A DNA stretch of 64,000 bases from Betaproteobacteria bacterium (lineage in GTDB: Bacteria > Pseudomonadota > Gammaproteobacteria > Burkholderiales > SG8-39), in assembly GCA_947482825.1 (NCBI GenBank), contig CANKMT010000016.1, positions 1 to 64,000 of the forward strand. Reading direction: 5' to 3'. The notes below the pieces were generated by a model. It was not told where the DNA came from. It worked only from the letters and a program-made list of their open reading frames with translations, and ran no database searches. A program made the position numbers and the translations under genes. Positions 53,150-61,065 of the stretch are shown here, in pieces. Position 1 is the stretch's first letter; each line of letters opens with the position of its first letter.

Positions 53150-53566
53150 ATGCTCGAAAACATCAGCGGGAAGCGCCGTCGCATCGTCGTGCCCGAGGTG
53201 AAGGAGCCGCCGGAAGGCTACTGGTCGAACTGCTTCGTGATCGGCAATCTTGTGGTCATCGCCGGCATGGTGGGCAAGGACAGCAGGGACGAACTCGTCG
53301 GCCCGGGCGACGCCTATGCGCAGTCGGTCGCCGCCTTCGAGCGCATGAAGCTCTTCGTCGAGGCCGCCGGCGGGAAGATGAGCGACATCGTCAAGCTCAC
53401 CGTCTACCTCGCCGACATCCGCCACCGCATCCCGTTTGTGGAGGCCAGGAAAAAATTCTTCAGCGGCGATTTCCCGCCGTGCGCAATTGTGGGCGGGCTC
53501 CTGTTTGCCCAGCCCGAGTACCTCGTCGAGATCGAATCGATGGCGATCCTGGGTTCGGGCGGTTAA
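53150..53566 (+). CDS. RidA/YjgF-family protein lacking the archetypal Arg
   Basis: The 138-residue trimeric-fold protein has the RidA pattern VVIAGMVGKDSR, AYAQSVAAFERMKLFVEAAGGKMSDIVKLTVYLAD and VEARKKFF. RidA proper hydrolyses reactive enamines using an Arg in its PxRS segment; here the segment reads FPPCAIVGG, so that Arg is missing and the activity is probably different. Such Rid-like proteins are often found with catabolic genes. It starts at ATG 53150 and is followed by the HD gene after 3 bp. Confidence 0.87.
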   Translation: MLENISGKRRRIVVPEVKEPPEGYWSNCFVIGNLVVIAGMVGKDSRDELVGPGDAYAQSVAAFERMKLFVEAAGGKMSDIVKLTVYLADIRHRIPFVEARKKFFSGDFPPCAIVGGLLFAQPEYLVEIESMAILGSGG

Positions 53567-53569
53567 GGC

Positions 53570-54160
53570 GTGGCGCCGGTCGTCGGCAAGCGCTTTCGCG
53601 AGGCCCTGGTGTGGGCGGCGGAGTTGCACGAAGACCAGAAGAGGAAAGGCGGCAATATCCCTTATGTCGCGCACCTGATCGGCGTGGCCTCCATAGTGCT
53701 GGAGCACGGCGGGGACGAGGACCAGGCCATAGGCGCGTTGCTGCACGATGCGCTGGAAGACCAGGCGCACCGCATGACGCCCGGTGAGATCCGCGCGCGA
53801 TTCGGCGTAAAGGTCGAACGGATCGTCGAGGCCTGCACCGATGGCGACCCCGAGGAACAGCGCGACCGGGATCCGGCCCGATGGCGCGTGCGCAAGCAGA
53901 AATACATCGACGAGGTCGCCGCCAAGCCGGCCGAAGCGCTGCTGGTCTCGATGGCCGACAAGCTCTACAACGCCCGCGCGATCCTGGAGGACTACCGCGA
54001 GATCGGCGACAAGCTCTGGCCGCGCTTTACCGCCGGCCGCGACGGCACCCTTTGGTACTACCGGGCGCTGCTTTCAGCCTTCAGGCCGCGGGCCGAAGGC
54101 CGGCTCTGGCACGAACTGGACCGCACCGTCGCCGAGATCGAGCGGCTGGCCCGGTCCTGA
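53570..54160 (+). CDS. HD-domain phosphohydrolase (SpoT/MESH1-like small protein)
   Basis: The 196-residue protein starts at GTG 53570. HD motifs are visible: helix RKGGNIPYVAHLIGVASIVLEHGGDEDQAIGALLHDALED with the HD pair near residue 63, and SMADKLYNARAIL near 122 with the Asp. Arrangement and length match small (p)ppGpp-hydrolase-like HD proteins with no synthetase or TGS domain. The substrate could be a guanosine nucleotide. It is coupled to the RidA-like gene and ends adjacent to the convergent folE stop. Confidence 0.87.
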   Translation: MAPVVGKRFREALVWAAELHEDQKRKGGNIPYVAHLIGVASIVLEHGGDEDQAIGALLHDALEDQAHRMTPGEIRARFGVKVERIVEACTDGDPEEQRDRDPARWRVRKQKYIDEVAAKPAEALLVSMADKLYNARAILEDYREIGDKLWPRFTAGRDGTLWYYRALLSAFRPRAEGRLWHELDRTVAEIERLARS

Positions 54161-54868
54161 CTATCCCCGGAACCCGTTGCCCATCAGGGCGAGGAATTCG
54201 CGCCGCAGCGCCGCGTCTTCGAGAAAGCAGCCGCGCATCACGCTGGTGGTCATCTTCGAATCCATGTCCTTGACGCCGCGCCACTGCATGCAGAAGTGGT
54301 TGGCTTCCATCACCAGCGCGAGGCCGTCGGGTTTCATCTTGCCTTCGAGCAGGTCGGCCAGCTGCACGACCGATTCCTCCTGGATCTGCGGGCGGCACAG
54401 GACCCATTCGGCCAGGCGCGTGTACTTCGACAGGCCGATCAGGTTGGAGGCCTGGTTGGGCATCACGCCGATCCAGAGCTTGCCGATGATCGGGCACAAA
54501 TGGTGCGAGCAGCAGCTGCGCACCGTGATCGGCCCGACGATCATCAGCTCGCTCAGGCGCTTGTCGTTCGGGAACTCGGTGAGGCCCGGCATCGCGTTGA
54601 AGCGGCCGCCGAAAATCTCGTTGATGTACATCCTGGCCACCCGCCGTCCGGTGTTGCGCGTGTTGTGGTCGGCCTCGATGTCGATGACCATGGACTCGAG
54701 CAGCGACTTGACCTTGGCCTCGACCTCCTCGAGCAGCTTCTCGCGCTCCCCGGGCTTGATGAACTCGGCAATGTTGTCGTTGGCGAAATAGCGCTTGTTG
54801 GCGGCCTTGATGCGCTCGCGGATGACTTGCGACATCGGCACGCCGAGGTCGCTTCGGGTCTTGGGCAT
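54161..54868 (-). CDS. folE: GTP cyclohydrolase I
   Basis: The 235-residue enzyme makes dihydroneopterin triphosphate, the first step to folate. Zinc ligands are visible: Cys and His in RSCCSHHLCPIIGKLWIGVMP near residue 135, and the second Cys in EANHFCMQWRGVKD near 195. The substrate-site QLADLLE region is also seen. The folE stop abuts the HD gene, so these converge with no gap, and folE is divergent from the MetE-like gene. It is slightly longer at the N-terminus than E. coli FolE (222 residues). Confidence 0.96.
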   Translation of the reverse strand: MPKTRSDLGVPMSQVIRERIKAANKRYFANDNIAEFIKPGEREKLLEEVEAKVKSLLESMVIDIEADHNTRNTGRRVARMYINEIFGGRFNAMPGLTEFPNDKRLSELMIVGPITVRSCCSHHLCPIIGKLWIGVMPNQASNLIGLSKYTRLAEWVLCRPQIQEESVVQLADLLEGKMKPDGLALVMEANHFCMQWRGVKDMDSKMTTSVMRGCFLEDAALRREFLALMGNGFRG

Positions 54869-54933
54869 CTAATGCTCCGGGACTGGGATTGATAGGCGAT
54901 TGTAGGACAGCGCGGCTATACTTTCAGTTCCCG

Positions 54934-55965
54934 ATGAAATCGCCCCTGATCCCCACCACCGTCGTCGGCAGCTACCCGCAGCCGCACTGGCTTGTCGACC
55001 ACGCATTGCTTTCCAAGGTCGTGCCGCGCGTGCGCATGAAGGAGATGTGGCGTGTGCGCGAGGAATACCTGCATGAGGCGCAGGACGACGCCACGCTGGT
55101 GGCGATCCGCGACATGGAGCGCGCCGGGATCGATATCATCACCGACGGGGAGATGCGGCGCGAAAGCTATTCGAACTACTTCGCCACGGCGCTGGAGGGT
55201 GTCGATACCGACAACCCCGGCATCATCCGGAACCGCATGGGGGTGGAGACGCGGGTGCCGCGCGTGGTCGGGAAGATCTCGCGCCGCCATGCGGTGGAGG
55301 TGCGCGACCTGCAGTTCCTGCGCGCCAACACCGACCGCCTGATCAAGATCACGCTGCCCGGCCCGTTCACGATGGCGCAGCAGGCGAAGAACGAGTTCTA
55401 CGGCACGATCGACGAGGCGGCGATGGACTTTGCAGCCGCGGTGAACGCGGAGGTGCGCGACCTGCAGGCTGCCGGGGCGGACGTGATCCAGCTCGACGAG
55501 CCGTGGCTGCGAAATGACCCGGAAGCCGCCAAGCGCTTCGCCATTCCCGCGATCAATCGCGCGCTGGAAGGCATCACGGTGCCCACCGTCATCCACCTGT
55601 GCTTCGGATATGCCGCCGTGGTGCCGGGCCAGAAGCCGACGGGGTATTCGTTCCTGGCCCAGCTTTCGGAGAGCACCGCCGAGCAGGTTTCGATCGAGTG
55701 CGCGCAGCCCAACCTCGACCTCGGCGTGCTCTCGGAACTCTCCAACAAGAAGATCGTGCTGGGCGTGATCGACCTCGGCAGCGCGAAGATCGAGACCGGC
55801 GAGGAAGTCGCGGCACGCATTCGCAAGGGGCTCGAGCATGTGTCGGCGGAGCGCTTGATCGCCGCGCCCGACTGCGGCATGAAATACATGGATCGCTCAG
55901 TGGCCTTCGGCAAGCTCAAGGCGCTGAGCGAGGGCGCATCAATCGTGAGAAAGGAGATTTCCTGA
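54934..55965 (+). CDS. Cobalamin-independent methionine synthase C-terminal-like protein (MetE-like)
   Basis: The 343-residue protein corresponds to the catalytic C-terminal barrel of MetE alone: N-terminal TTVVGSYPQPHWL, DIITDGEMRRESY, ITLPGPFTMAQQAKNEFY, IQLDEPWL, then the zinc ligands His and Cys in VIHLCFGY, Glu in SIECAQPN and Cys in APDCGMKYM. Stand-alone proteins of this kind use unknown methyl donors or act on other substrates. ATG 54934 is chosen. Its stop overlaps the next ATG by one base, so it is coupled to the NHL-repeat protein. Confidence 0.9.
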   Translation: MKSPLIPTTVVGSYPQPHWLVDHALLSKVVPRVRMKEMWRVREEYLHEAQDDATLVAIRDMERAGIDIITDGEMRRESYSNYFATALEGVDTDNPGIIRNRMGVETRVPRVVGKISRRHAVEVRDLQFLRANTDRLIKITLPGPFTMAQQAKNEFYGTIDEAAMDFAAAVNAEVRDLQAAGADVIQLDEPWLRNDPEAAKRFAIPAINRALEGITVPTVIHLCFGYAAVVPGQKPTGYSFLAQLSESTAEQVSIECAQPNLDLGVLSELSNKKIVLGVIDLGSAKIETGEEVAARIRKGLEHVSAERLIAAPDCGMKYMDRSVAFGKLKALSEGASIVRKEIS

Positions 55966-56933
55966 TGGCAACGATCCTGGGAAGTGGCGAGCACCGCTAT
56001 CGCGTGGTGGAAGACTGGGCGAAGCTGCCCGAGGGCTGGGAATTCAAGGACGCGGCGGCGGTGGCCGTGGACAGCAAGGACCGCGTCTACGTCTTCAACC
56101 GCGGCGAGCATCCGATGATGGTGTTCGACCGCGAGGGCAACTTCATCAAGTCCTGGGGCGAAGGCACTTTCCCGCGCGCGCACGGCCTGCACATTGATGC
56201 AAACGACATCCTCTATTGCACCGACGACCTCGGCCACATCGTGAGGAAGTGCACCACCGACGGCAAGGTGCTGCTGGAGTTGGGCGTACCCGGAAAGCCG
56301 ACGCCCTACATGAGCGGCCTGCCGTTCCACCGCTGCACCCATACGGCGTTGTCGCCCAAGGGTGAGATCTACGTAAGCGACGGCTACGGCAACTCGCGCG
56401 TGCACAAGTATTCGCCTGACGGCAAGCTGCTGCTGTCCTGGGGCGAGCCGGGCACCGACCCCGGCCAGTTCAACATCGCGCACAACATCGTCACCGACGC
56501 CGAGGGCTGGGTCTACGTCGCCGACCGCGAGAACCACCGCGTGCAGGTCTTCGACGGCAACGGCAAATACGAAACGCAATGGACCAACATGCACCGCCCC
56601 TGCGGCCTCTACTGCTGCCAGAAAAATGGGGCCAGGCTCAATTTCATCATCGGCGAACTCGGCGCCGCCATGCCGGTCAACCGGCAGATGCCGAACGTCG
56701 GGCCGCGGCTCACGATCGTCGACAAGAAAGGCAACAAGATTGCGCGCCTCGGCGGCGAGGCGGGGCCGGGGCTGGAGACCGGCAAGTTCGTCGCGCCGCA
56801 CGGCCTTGCGGTCGATTCGCGCGGCGACATCTACGTGGGCGAGGTGAGCTACACCGAAGCCCCGCGCCTTTTCCCGGACATGAAGATCCCGTGGCGCATG
56901 CGTTCGCTGCAGAAACTGGAAAAAGTGGCCTGA
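55965..56933 (+). CDS. NHL-repeat/6-bladed propeller protein (peptidyl-glycine lyase-like)
   Basis: The 322-residue propeller is built from NHL repeats: AAAVAVDSKDRVYVFNRG, HGLHIDANDILYCTDDLGH, LSPKGEIYVSDGYGNSRVHKYSPDG, FNIAHNIVTDAEGWVYVADRENHRVQVFDGNG and HGLAVDSRGDIYVGEV. It resembles the alpha-amidating lyase-like family common in betaproteobacteria; its function is unknown. There is no signal peptide. Residues about 220-228 (QKNGARLNF) are encoded by a REP-like word, so a repeat fragment seems to have been absorbed into a loop. It is translationally coupled to the MetE-like gene. Confidence 0.88.
   Translation: MATILGSGEHRYRVVEDWAKLPEGWEFKDAAAVAVDSKDRVYVFNRGEHPMMVFDREGNFIKSWGEGTFPRAHGLHIDANDILYCTDDLGHIVRKCTTDGKVLLELGVPGKPTPYMSGLPFHRCTHTALSPKGEIYVSDGYGNSRVHKYSPDGKLLLSWGEPGTDPGQFNIAHNIVTDAEGWVYVADRENHRVQVFDGNGKYETQWTNMHRPCGLYCCQKNGARLNFIIGELGAAMPVNRQMPNVGPRLTIVDKKGNKIARLGGEAGPGLETGKFVAPHGLAVDSRGDIYVGEVSYTEAPRLFPDMKIPWRMRSLQKLEKVA
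56622..56645. repeat. REP-like motif copy inside the NHL-repeat gene
   Basis: aaaaatggggccaggctcaa continuing into atttc shares ggggccaggctc plus attt with the left arm of the hairpin at 26.7 kb. Here it is in frame within a coding sequence and keeps the reading frame open. The 12-bp identical core is unlikely to be coincidence but could be. Confidence 0.5.
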
Positions 56934-56955
56934 CCGGGCTGGTGCGGACGGCGCC

Positions 56956-57921
56956 ATGGAACGCACCGAGCGCTTTTACCGCATGGAACAGTTGCTGCGC
57001 GAGCGCAAGAGCGTGCCGCGCGAGGTGTTCCTCAAGGAGCTCGAGGTGTCGCCCGCCACCTTCAAGCGCGACCTCCAATACCTGCGCGACCGCTTCAAGG
57101 CGCCGATCGAGTGGGATACCGAGACGCAGGGCTACCGGCTCGACCCGAACTCGCCGCAACTCGAGTTGCCCGGGCTGTGGTTCTCGCCGGCCGAAACCTA
57201 CGCCCTGCTCACGATGCAGCACCTGCTGGAGACCCTGCAGCCGGGCCTTCTGACGCCGCACGTGAAACCGCTGCTGGACCGCCTTCGCGCGGTGCTCGAC
57301 AAAGGCGACCATAGCGCCGAAGAAGTCGAGCGGCGCATCCACGTGCTCCAGCAGGCCGCACGCAAGGCGAAGCTCGGACATTTCGAGGTGGTGGCTGCCG
57401 CGGTACTCAAGCGAAAGCGTCTCGCGATCGCGCACCACAACCGCGAGCGGAACGAGGTGACCGAGCGAACGATCTCGCCCCAGCACCTCGTCCACTACCG
57501 CGGCAACTGGTACGTGGACGCTTGGTGCCACAAGGCCGAGGGTGTGCGCAGTTTCGCGCTGGACGCGATCCGCGCGGCTTCGTTGCTGGACGAGAAAGCG
57601 AAGGACGTGCCCAAGGCCCAGCTCGACGAGCACTTCCAGTCCGGCTACGGCATCTTCGCCGGCAAGGACGTGCAGTGGGCGAAGCTGCGGTTCACGCCAG
57701 CGCGCGCACGCTGGGTCGCGAGCGAGGACTGGCACCCGAAGCAGAGATCACGCTTCGATGCCGACGGCAGCTACGTGCTCGAAGTGCCCTACAGCGACCA
57801 CCGCGAGTTGTTGATGGACATCCTCAAGTTCGGGGCGGATGTGGAGGTGCTGGGGCCGGCCTCGCTGCGTGCGAAGACGCGTGACCAACTGAGAGAGGCG
57901 GTGAAGCGTTACCTGGGATAG
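56956..57921 (+). CDS. WYL-domain transcriptional regulator
   Basis: The 321-residue protein has an N-terminal DeoR-type winged HTH (YRMEQLLRERKSVPREVFLKELEVSPATFKRDLQYLRDR, residues about 6-45) and a central WYL domain with HHNRERNEVTERTISPQHLVHYRGNWYVDAWCHKAEGVRSFALDAI (about 155-205). A WCX-like C-terminal extension ends in LKFGADVEVLGPASLRAKTRDQLREAV. WYL proteins sense nucleic-acid-related or nucleotide ligands and often control DNA-damage or defence genes. It stands between the NHL gene and higBA, at the edge of the accessory tract. Confidence 0.92.
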   Translation: MERTERFYRMEQLLRERKSVPREVFLKELEVSPATFKRDLQYLRDRFKAPIEWDTETQGYRLDPNSPQLELPGLWFSPAETYALLTMQHLLETLQPGLLTPHVKPLLDRLRAVLDKGDHSAEEVERRIHVLQQAARKAKLGHFEVVAAAVLKRKRLAIAHHNRERNEVTERTISPQHLVHYRGNWYVDAWCHKAEGVRSFALDAIRAASLLDEKAKDVPKAQLDEHFQSGYGIFAGKDVQWAKLRFTPARARWVASEDWHPKQRSRFDADGSYVLEVPYSDHRELLMDILKFGADVEVLGPASLRAKTRDQLREAVKRYLG

Positions 57922-57949
57922 CCGGCCGCTGCAGCGTCGGCACGATCAT

Positions 57950-57972
57950 TTCGTTACGCTTGACGTAACGAA
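57950..57972. promoter_or_regulatory. higBA operator palindrome
   Basis: ttcgttacg and cgtaacgaa form a perfect 9-bp inverted repeat around cttga, 23-45 bp upstream of the higB ATG. A TTGACG in its centre could serve as -35, with tagctt at 57983-57988 as a poor -10. HigA binding to repress the operon is the natural reading. Confidence 0.7.
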
Positions 57973-57994
57973 TAATAGTCGTTAGCTTTGACGC

Positions 57995-58279
57995 ATGATC
58001 GTGAGCTTCAAGGACAAGCGAACGCGTGAGATCCACGAAGGAGTATTTGTAAAGGCGTTCTCCGGTTTTTCGCGCCAAGCGGAGATGAAACTCGATCAGC
58101 TCGATGCCGCGACCAAGGCGCAGGACCTCGCGAGTCTTCCCGGCAACCGGTTCGAGGCTTTGAAGGGCGATCGCAAGGGGCAGTACAGCATCCGGATCAA
58201 TGACCAGTGGCGAATTTGCTTCGAATGGCCGACCGGGTCGCCGGGACCGACGAACGTCGAAATAGTCGATTACCACTGA
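57995..58279 (+). CDS. higB: HigB-type RelE-superfamily toxin
   Basis: The 94-residue ribosome-dependent mRNA interferase has the HigB pattern: N-terminal MIVSFKDKRTREIHEG, LDAATKAQDLASLPGNRFEALKGDRKGQYSIRINDQWRICFEW, and a C-terminal VEIVDYH with the catalytic-region His. Toxin first, antitoxin second is the usual hig order. The higA start lies 11 bp downstream. It looks intact. Confidence 0.93.
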   Translation: MIVSFKDKRTREIHEGVFVKAFSGFSRQAEMKLDQLDAATKAQDLASLPGNRFEALKGDRKGQYSIRINDQWRICFEWPTGSPGPTNVEIVDYH

Positions 58280-58290
58280 CGAGGAATTTC

Positions 58291-58584
58291 ATGGGACGCA
58301 GTGCAATCCATCCAGGCGAACATCTGGCTGAACAACTCGCGGAACTGGGCATGAGCGCTGCCGAGCTTGGACGGCGACTCAAGGTGCCGACCAACCGGAT
58401 TACGGGGATCCTCAACGGTCAGCGGGCAATCTCCGGTGATTCCGCGCTTCGTTTGGCGCATTTCTTCGGGAACAGCGCTGAGTTCTGGCTGAATCTGCAG
58501 AAGCTGTACGAACTTCGACTGGCAGAGCAGAAAACCGGTGCAATGATCAAGAAGCTCCCGAAGCTGGTTGAACTTACCGGGTAG
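58291..58584 (+). CDS. higA: HigA-type XRE antitoxin
   Basis: The 97-residue antitoxin has a HigA/VapI HTH: AIHPGEHLAEQLAELGMSAAELGRRLKVPTNRITGILNGQRAISGDSALRLAHFFGNSAEFWLNLQ. ATG 58291 follows acgaggaattt; the track start at 58207 lies inside higB. It should neutralise HigB and bind the palindrome at 57950-57972. The 121 bp after it hold nothing recognisable except the promoter region of the next gene. Confidence 0.93.
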   Translation: MGRSAIHPGEHLAEQLAELGMSAAELGRRLKVPTNRITGILNGQRAISGDSALRLAHFFGNSAEFWLNLQKLYELRLAEQKTGAMIKKLPKLVELTG

Positions 58585-58705
58585 GGATACTTCCGGCCCG
58601 CGCCGGAACTTGCCTTTCCCAAGGTTCGGCAGATATCACACCAGCGCCATGCTCGGCCCGCATTCTTGGTAAATTCAAACCGTTCTCTGAGGGTATGGAA
58701 AATCC

Positions 58706-58936
58706 ATGGACGCAACCGTCTCGGTCAAAGGCCAGTTGGTGATCCCGTCGAAAATCCGGCGCAAATTCGGCATCGTTGCGGGGACACGGGTGCGTGTGGA
58801 CGTCGATGAGGCGGCGCACCGGATCATCCTCACGCCGGTCACGCGGAATTACATCCAGAACCTTCGCGGGAAATACAAGAGCAGGGGTCTTCTGGCAGCG
58901 CTGGCGGCTGGGAAGCGGCACGACAGGGAATTTTGA
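58706..58936 (+). CDS. AbrB/MazE-type antitoxin without adjacent toxin
   Basis: The 76-residue protein begins with the AbrB swapped-hairpin motif MDATVSVKGQLVIPSKIRRK and continues FGIVAGTRVRVDVDEAAHRIILTPV, then a basic tail. Such antitoxins (VapB type) are normally followed within a few bases by a PIN toxin. Here the convergent MFS gene ends 21 bp away, so no toxin is present. It is either an orphan or the surviving half of a pair whose toxin was lost. Confidence 0.82.
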   Translation: MDATVSVKGQLVIPSKIRRKFGIVAGTRVRVDVDEAAHRIILTPVTRNYIQNLRGKYKSRGLLAALAAGKRHDREF

Positions 58937-58956
58937 CGGCGCGCAAGTCCTCTGGA

Positions 58957-60231
58957 TCAGCGTCCGGTGGCTTTGAATTTCCCCAGCTTCCCTTTCTCCA
59001 AATTCGGCAGGAACCACACCAGCAGCCCCAGCGCCGGCAGGTAAGAGGTGAGCTGGTACACAAAGGCGATGCCGTGCGCGTCCGCAACGCGCCCCATCAC
59101 GGCCGCGCCCAATCCCCCGAGCCCGAACGAGAAGCCGAAGAACATTCCCGACACCAGCCCTATGCGCCCCGGCAGCACCTCGTGCGCAAAGACCAGGATC
59201 GCGGGGAAGGCCGACGACATCAGCAGCGCGATCAAGATCGAGAGCACGCCGGTCCAGAAGAGGTCCGCGTACGGCAGCATCAGCGTGAACGGCAACGCCC
59301 CGAGGATCGAGATCCAGATCATCGGGCGGCGGCCGATGCGGTCGGAGATATGGCCGCCCACCAGCGTGCCGGTGGCGATCGCGGCCATGAAGATGAAGAG
59401 CTGCACCTGCGCGGCCTGCACCGGGAGCTGGAAGCGCTCGATCAGGTAGAAGGTGAAGAAGGTCGTGATGCTCGAGGTGTACACGTGCTTGGAGAACACC
59501 AGCACCATGAGCAGGAACACGAAGAGCACCGCGCGCGCATGCGGGACCGGCGCCGCGACCGTCGTCTTGGGTGCCGCGCGCAGTTTGGCGAGGTGCGCCG
59601 AGTACCACATCCCCACGCGCACCAGCACGAACATCGCCAGCAGCGCTGCCAGCGAGAACCACGCGATCGAACCCTGCCCGCGCGGCAGGATGATGAACGC
59701 CGCAAGCAGCGGGCCGATCGCGCCGCCGAGATTGCCGCCCACCTGGAAGATCGATTGCGCGAGACCATAACGCCCGCCCGAGGCCATGCGCGCCACGCGC
59801 GAAGCTTCCGGGTGGAACACCGCCGAGCCGGTGCCGATGAAGGCCGCGGCCAGCAGCACCGCGTAGTAGTTGTGGGCCATCGACAGCAGCACGAGACCCG
59901 TGAGCGTGCCGCCCATTCCGACCGCGAGCGAAAACGGCTGTGGTTTCCTGTCGGTGTAGATGCCGATGGTCGGCTGCAGCAGCGAAGCCGTGAGCATGAA
60001 CGCGAGCGTGATCAGGCCGATCTGCCCGTAGTCGAGGTGGAAATCGGCCTTGAGCATCGGGTACAGCGCCGGCAGCAGCGACTGCATCAGGTCGTTGAGC
60101 AGGTGGCAGAAGCCCAGCGACAGCAGGATCGGGAAGGTGGTTTCTGCTGCCGTGAGCGGGGCGGCGGGCGCGGGGGTGGCGGTGACGGCTTTCTGCATTC
60201 CTGACAATGTCCTGAAGGGCTTTTTCGACAT
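58957..60231 (-). CDS. fsr: MFS transporter, fosmidomycin-resistance (Fsr) family
   Basis: The 424-residue twelve-helix efflux protein. Fsr features: FPILLSLGFCHLLNDLMQSLLPALYPMLK in helix 1, GTGSAVFHPEASRVARMASGGRYGLAQSIFQVGGNLGGAIGPL across helices 4-5, and GGHISDRIGRRPMIWIS in the central loop. The family exports fosmidomycin in E. coli; its natural substrate is unclear. The start is ATG 60231, with ATG 60198 (MQKAVTATP) as an alternative. It is divergent from the first nucleotidyltransferase gene, only 8 bp away. Confidence 0.9.
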   Translation of the reverse strand: MSKKPFRTLSGMQKAVTATPAPAAPLTAAETTFPILLSLGFCHLLNDLMQSLLPALYPMLKADFHLDYGQIGLITLAFMLTASLLQPTIGIYTDRKPQPFSLAVGMGGTLTGLVLLSMAHNYYAVLLAAAFIGTGSAVFHPEASRVARMASGGRYGLAQSIFQVGGNLGGAIGPLLAAFIILPRGQGSIAWFSLAALLAMFVLVRVGMWYSAHLAKLRAAPKTTVAAPVPHARAVLFVFLLMVLVFSKHVYTSSITTFFTFYLIERFQLPVQAAQVQLFIFMAAIATGTLVGGHISDRIGRRPMIWISILGALPFTLMLPYADLFWTGVLSILIALLMSSAFPAILVFAHEVLPGRIGLVSGMFFGFSFGLGGLGAAVMGRVADAHGIAFVYQLTSYLPALGLLVWFLPNLEKGKLGKFKATGR

Positions 60232-60239
60232 TATCCGCC

Positions 60240-60608
60240 ATGGCGGGGATCGTGAGATTGCCCGGTTCGAAATTGAAAGCTATCTTTCCTGCCGTGAAGA
60301 ATGAAATTGCCGAATTTGACGTTCCAGCGGACAGGCTTGCCGCGCTGTGCCAGCGGTACGGCGTGGCGAAGCTGAGTCTCTTCGGTTCCGCTGCGCGCGG
60401 CGAAATGACCCCGGACAGCGATGTCGACCTCATGGTGGAGTTCGCGCCCGCGAGTAAGGTCACGCTGTGGGACATGCCGGAGATGCAGGCCGAGTTCTCT
60501 GCGCTTCTTGGCGGGCGGCGGGTCGACATTGTTCCTCCGGAGATAATGAGGAATCCATTCCGGCGCAAATCGATCCTTGCGGATCTCAGGGTCTTATATG
60601 AAGCCTGA
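60240..60608 (+). CDS. Minimal nucleotidyltransferase 1 (MNT/MntA-like)
   Basis: The 122-residue protein has the nucleotidyltransferase core SLFGSAARGEMTPDSDVDLMVEF (residues about 47-69) with the GSxxRG and DxD metal-binding residues, and a later Asp in RRVDIVPPE. MNTs usually pair with a HEPN protein as a toxin-antitoxin system in which the MNT AMPylates the HEPN toxin. No HEPN gene is here; a second MNT gene follows instead after 21 bp. Confidence 0.85.
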   Translation: MAGIVRLPGSKLKAIFPAVKNEIAEFDVPADRLAALCQRYGVAKLSLFGSAARGEMTPDSDVDLMVEFAPASKVTLWDMPEMQAEFSALLGGRRVDIVPPEIMRNPFRRKSILADLRVLYEA

Positions 60609-60629
60609 GACGAACGATGGCGGCTGCCC

Positions 60630-60941
60630 ATGAACACGAGACGCGAATTCGCTATCGACGCCCAACGGACCGAGCTTGCATCCATCTGCGTCGAACTTGG
60701 GGTACGTCGACTCGAACTCTTTGGCTCTGCCTTGCGCACGGACGAACCGAGGGACCTCGATTTCCTGGTCGATCTCGGCGAACGCCCTCCGGTCGAGTAC
60801 GCGAACGCCTATTTCCAGCTGCTGGAGCGGCTGCAGGGATTGTTCACGCGGCCGATCGATCTCGTAACACCGGCCGGTCTCGGAAATCCGTACTTTCGCG
60901 AGCGCGTAGAGCAGGAAAAAACCTTGCTATATCAAGCCTGA
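60630..60941 (+). CDS. Minimal nucleotidyltransferase 2 (MNT/MntA-like, variant motif)
   Basis: The 103-residue protein is related in fold to the previous one: LELFGSALRTDEPRDLDFLVDLG has the GS motif and the DxD-like pair but lacks the RG after GSA and the usual SD before D. A later Asp lies in RPIDLVTP. It ends with ERVEQEKTLLYQA, typical of MNT proteins. It is not a recent duplicate, since the two proteins differ outside the core. No HEPN partner follows. Confidence 0.8.
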   Translation: MNTRREFAIDAQRTELASICVELGVRRLELFGSALRTDEPRDLDFLVDLGERPPVEYANAYFQLLERLQGLFTRPIDLVTPAGLGNPYFRERVEQEKTLLYQA

Positions 60942-61065
60942 TCGCCTTGATGAACTCCGTGGGCAGGTTGCTCGCCCGACTTTGACAAAGGCCGTAAGGG
61001 GCAGGCTCATCCCCTGAGCCACCCCCAGGCTCACACTTGCCTCCCCACCTTTGGAGGAGACCTCC

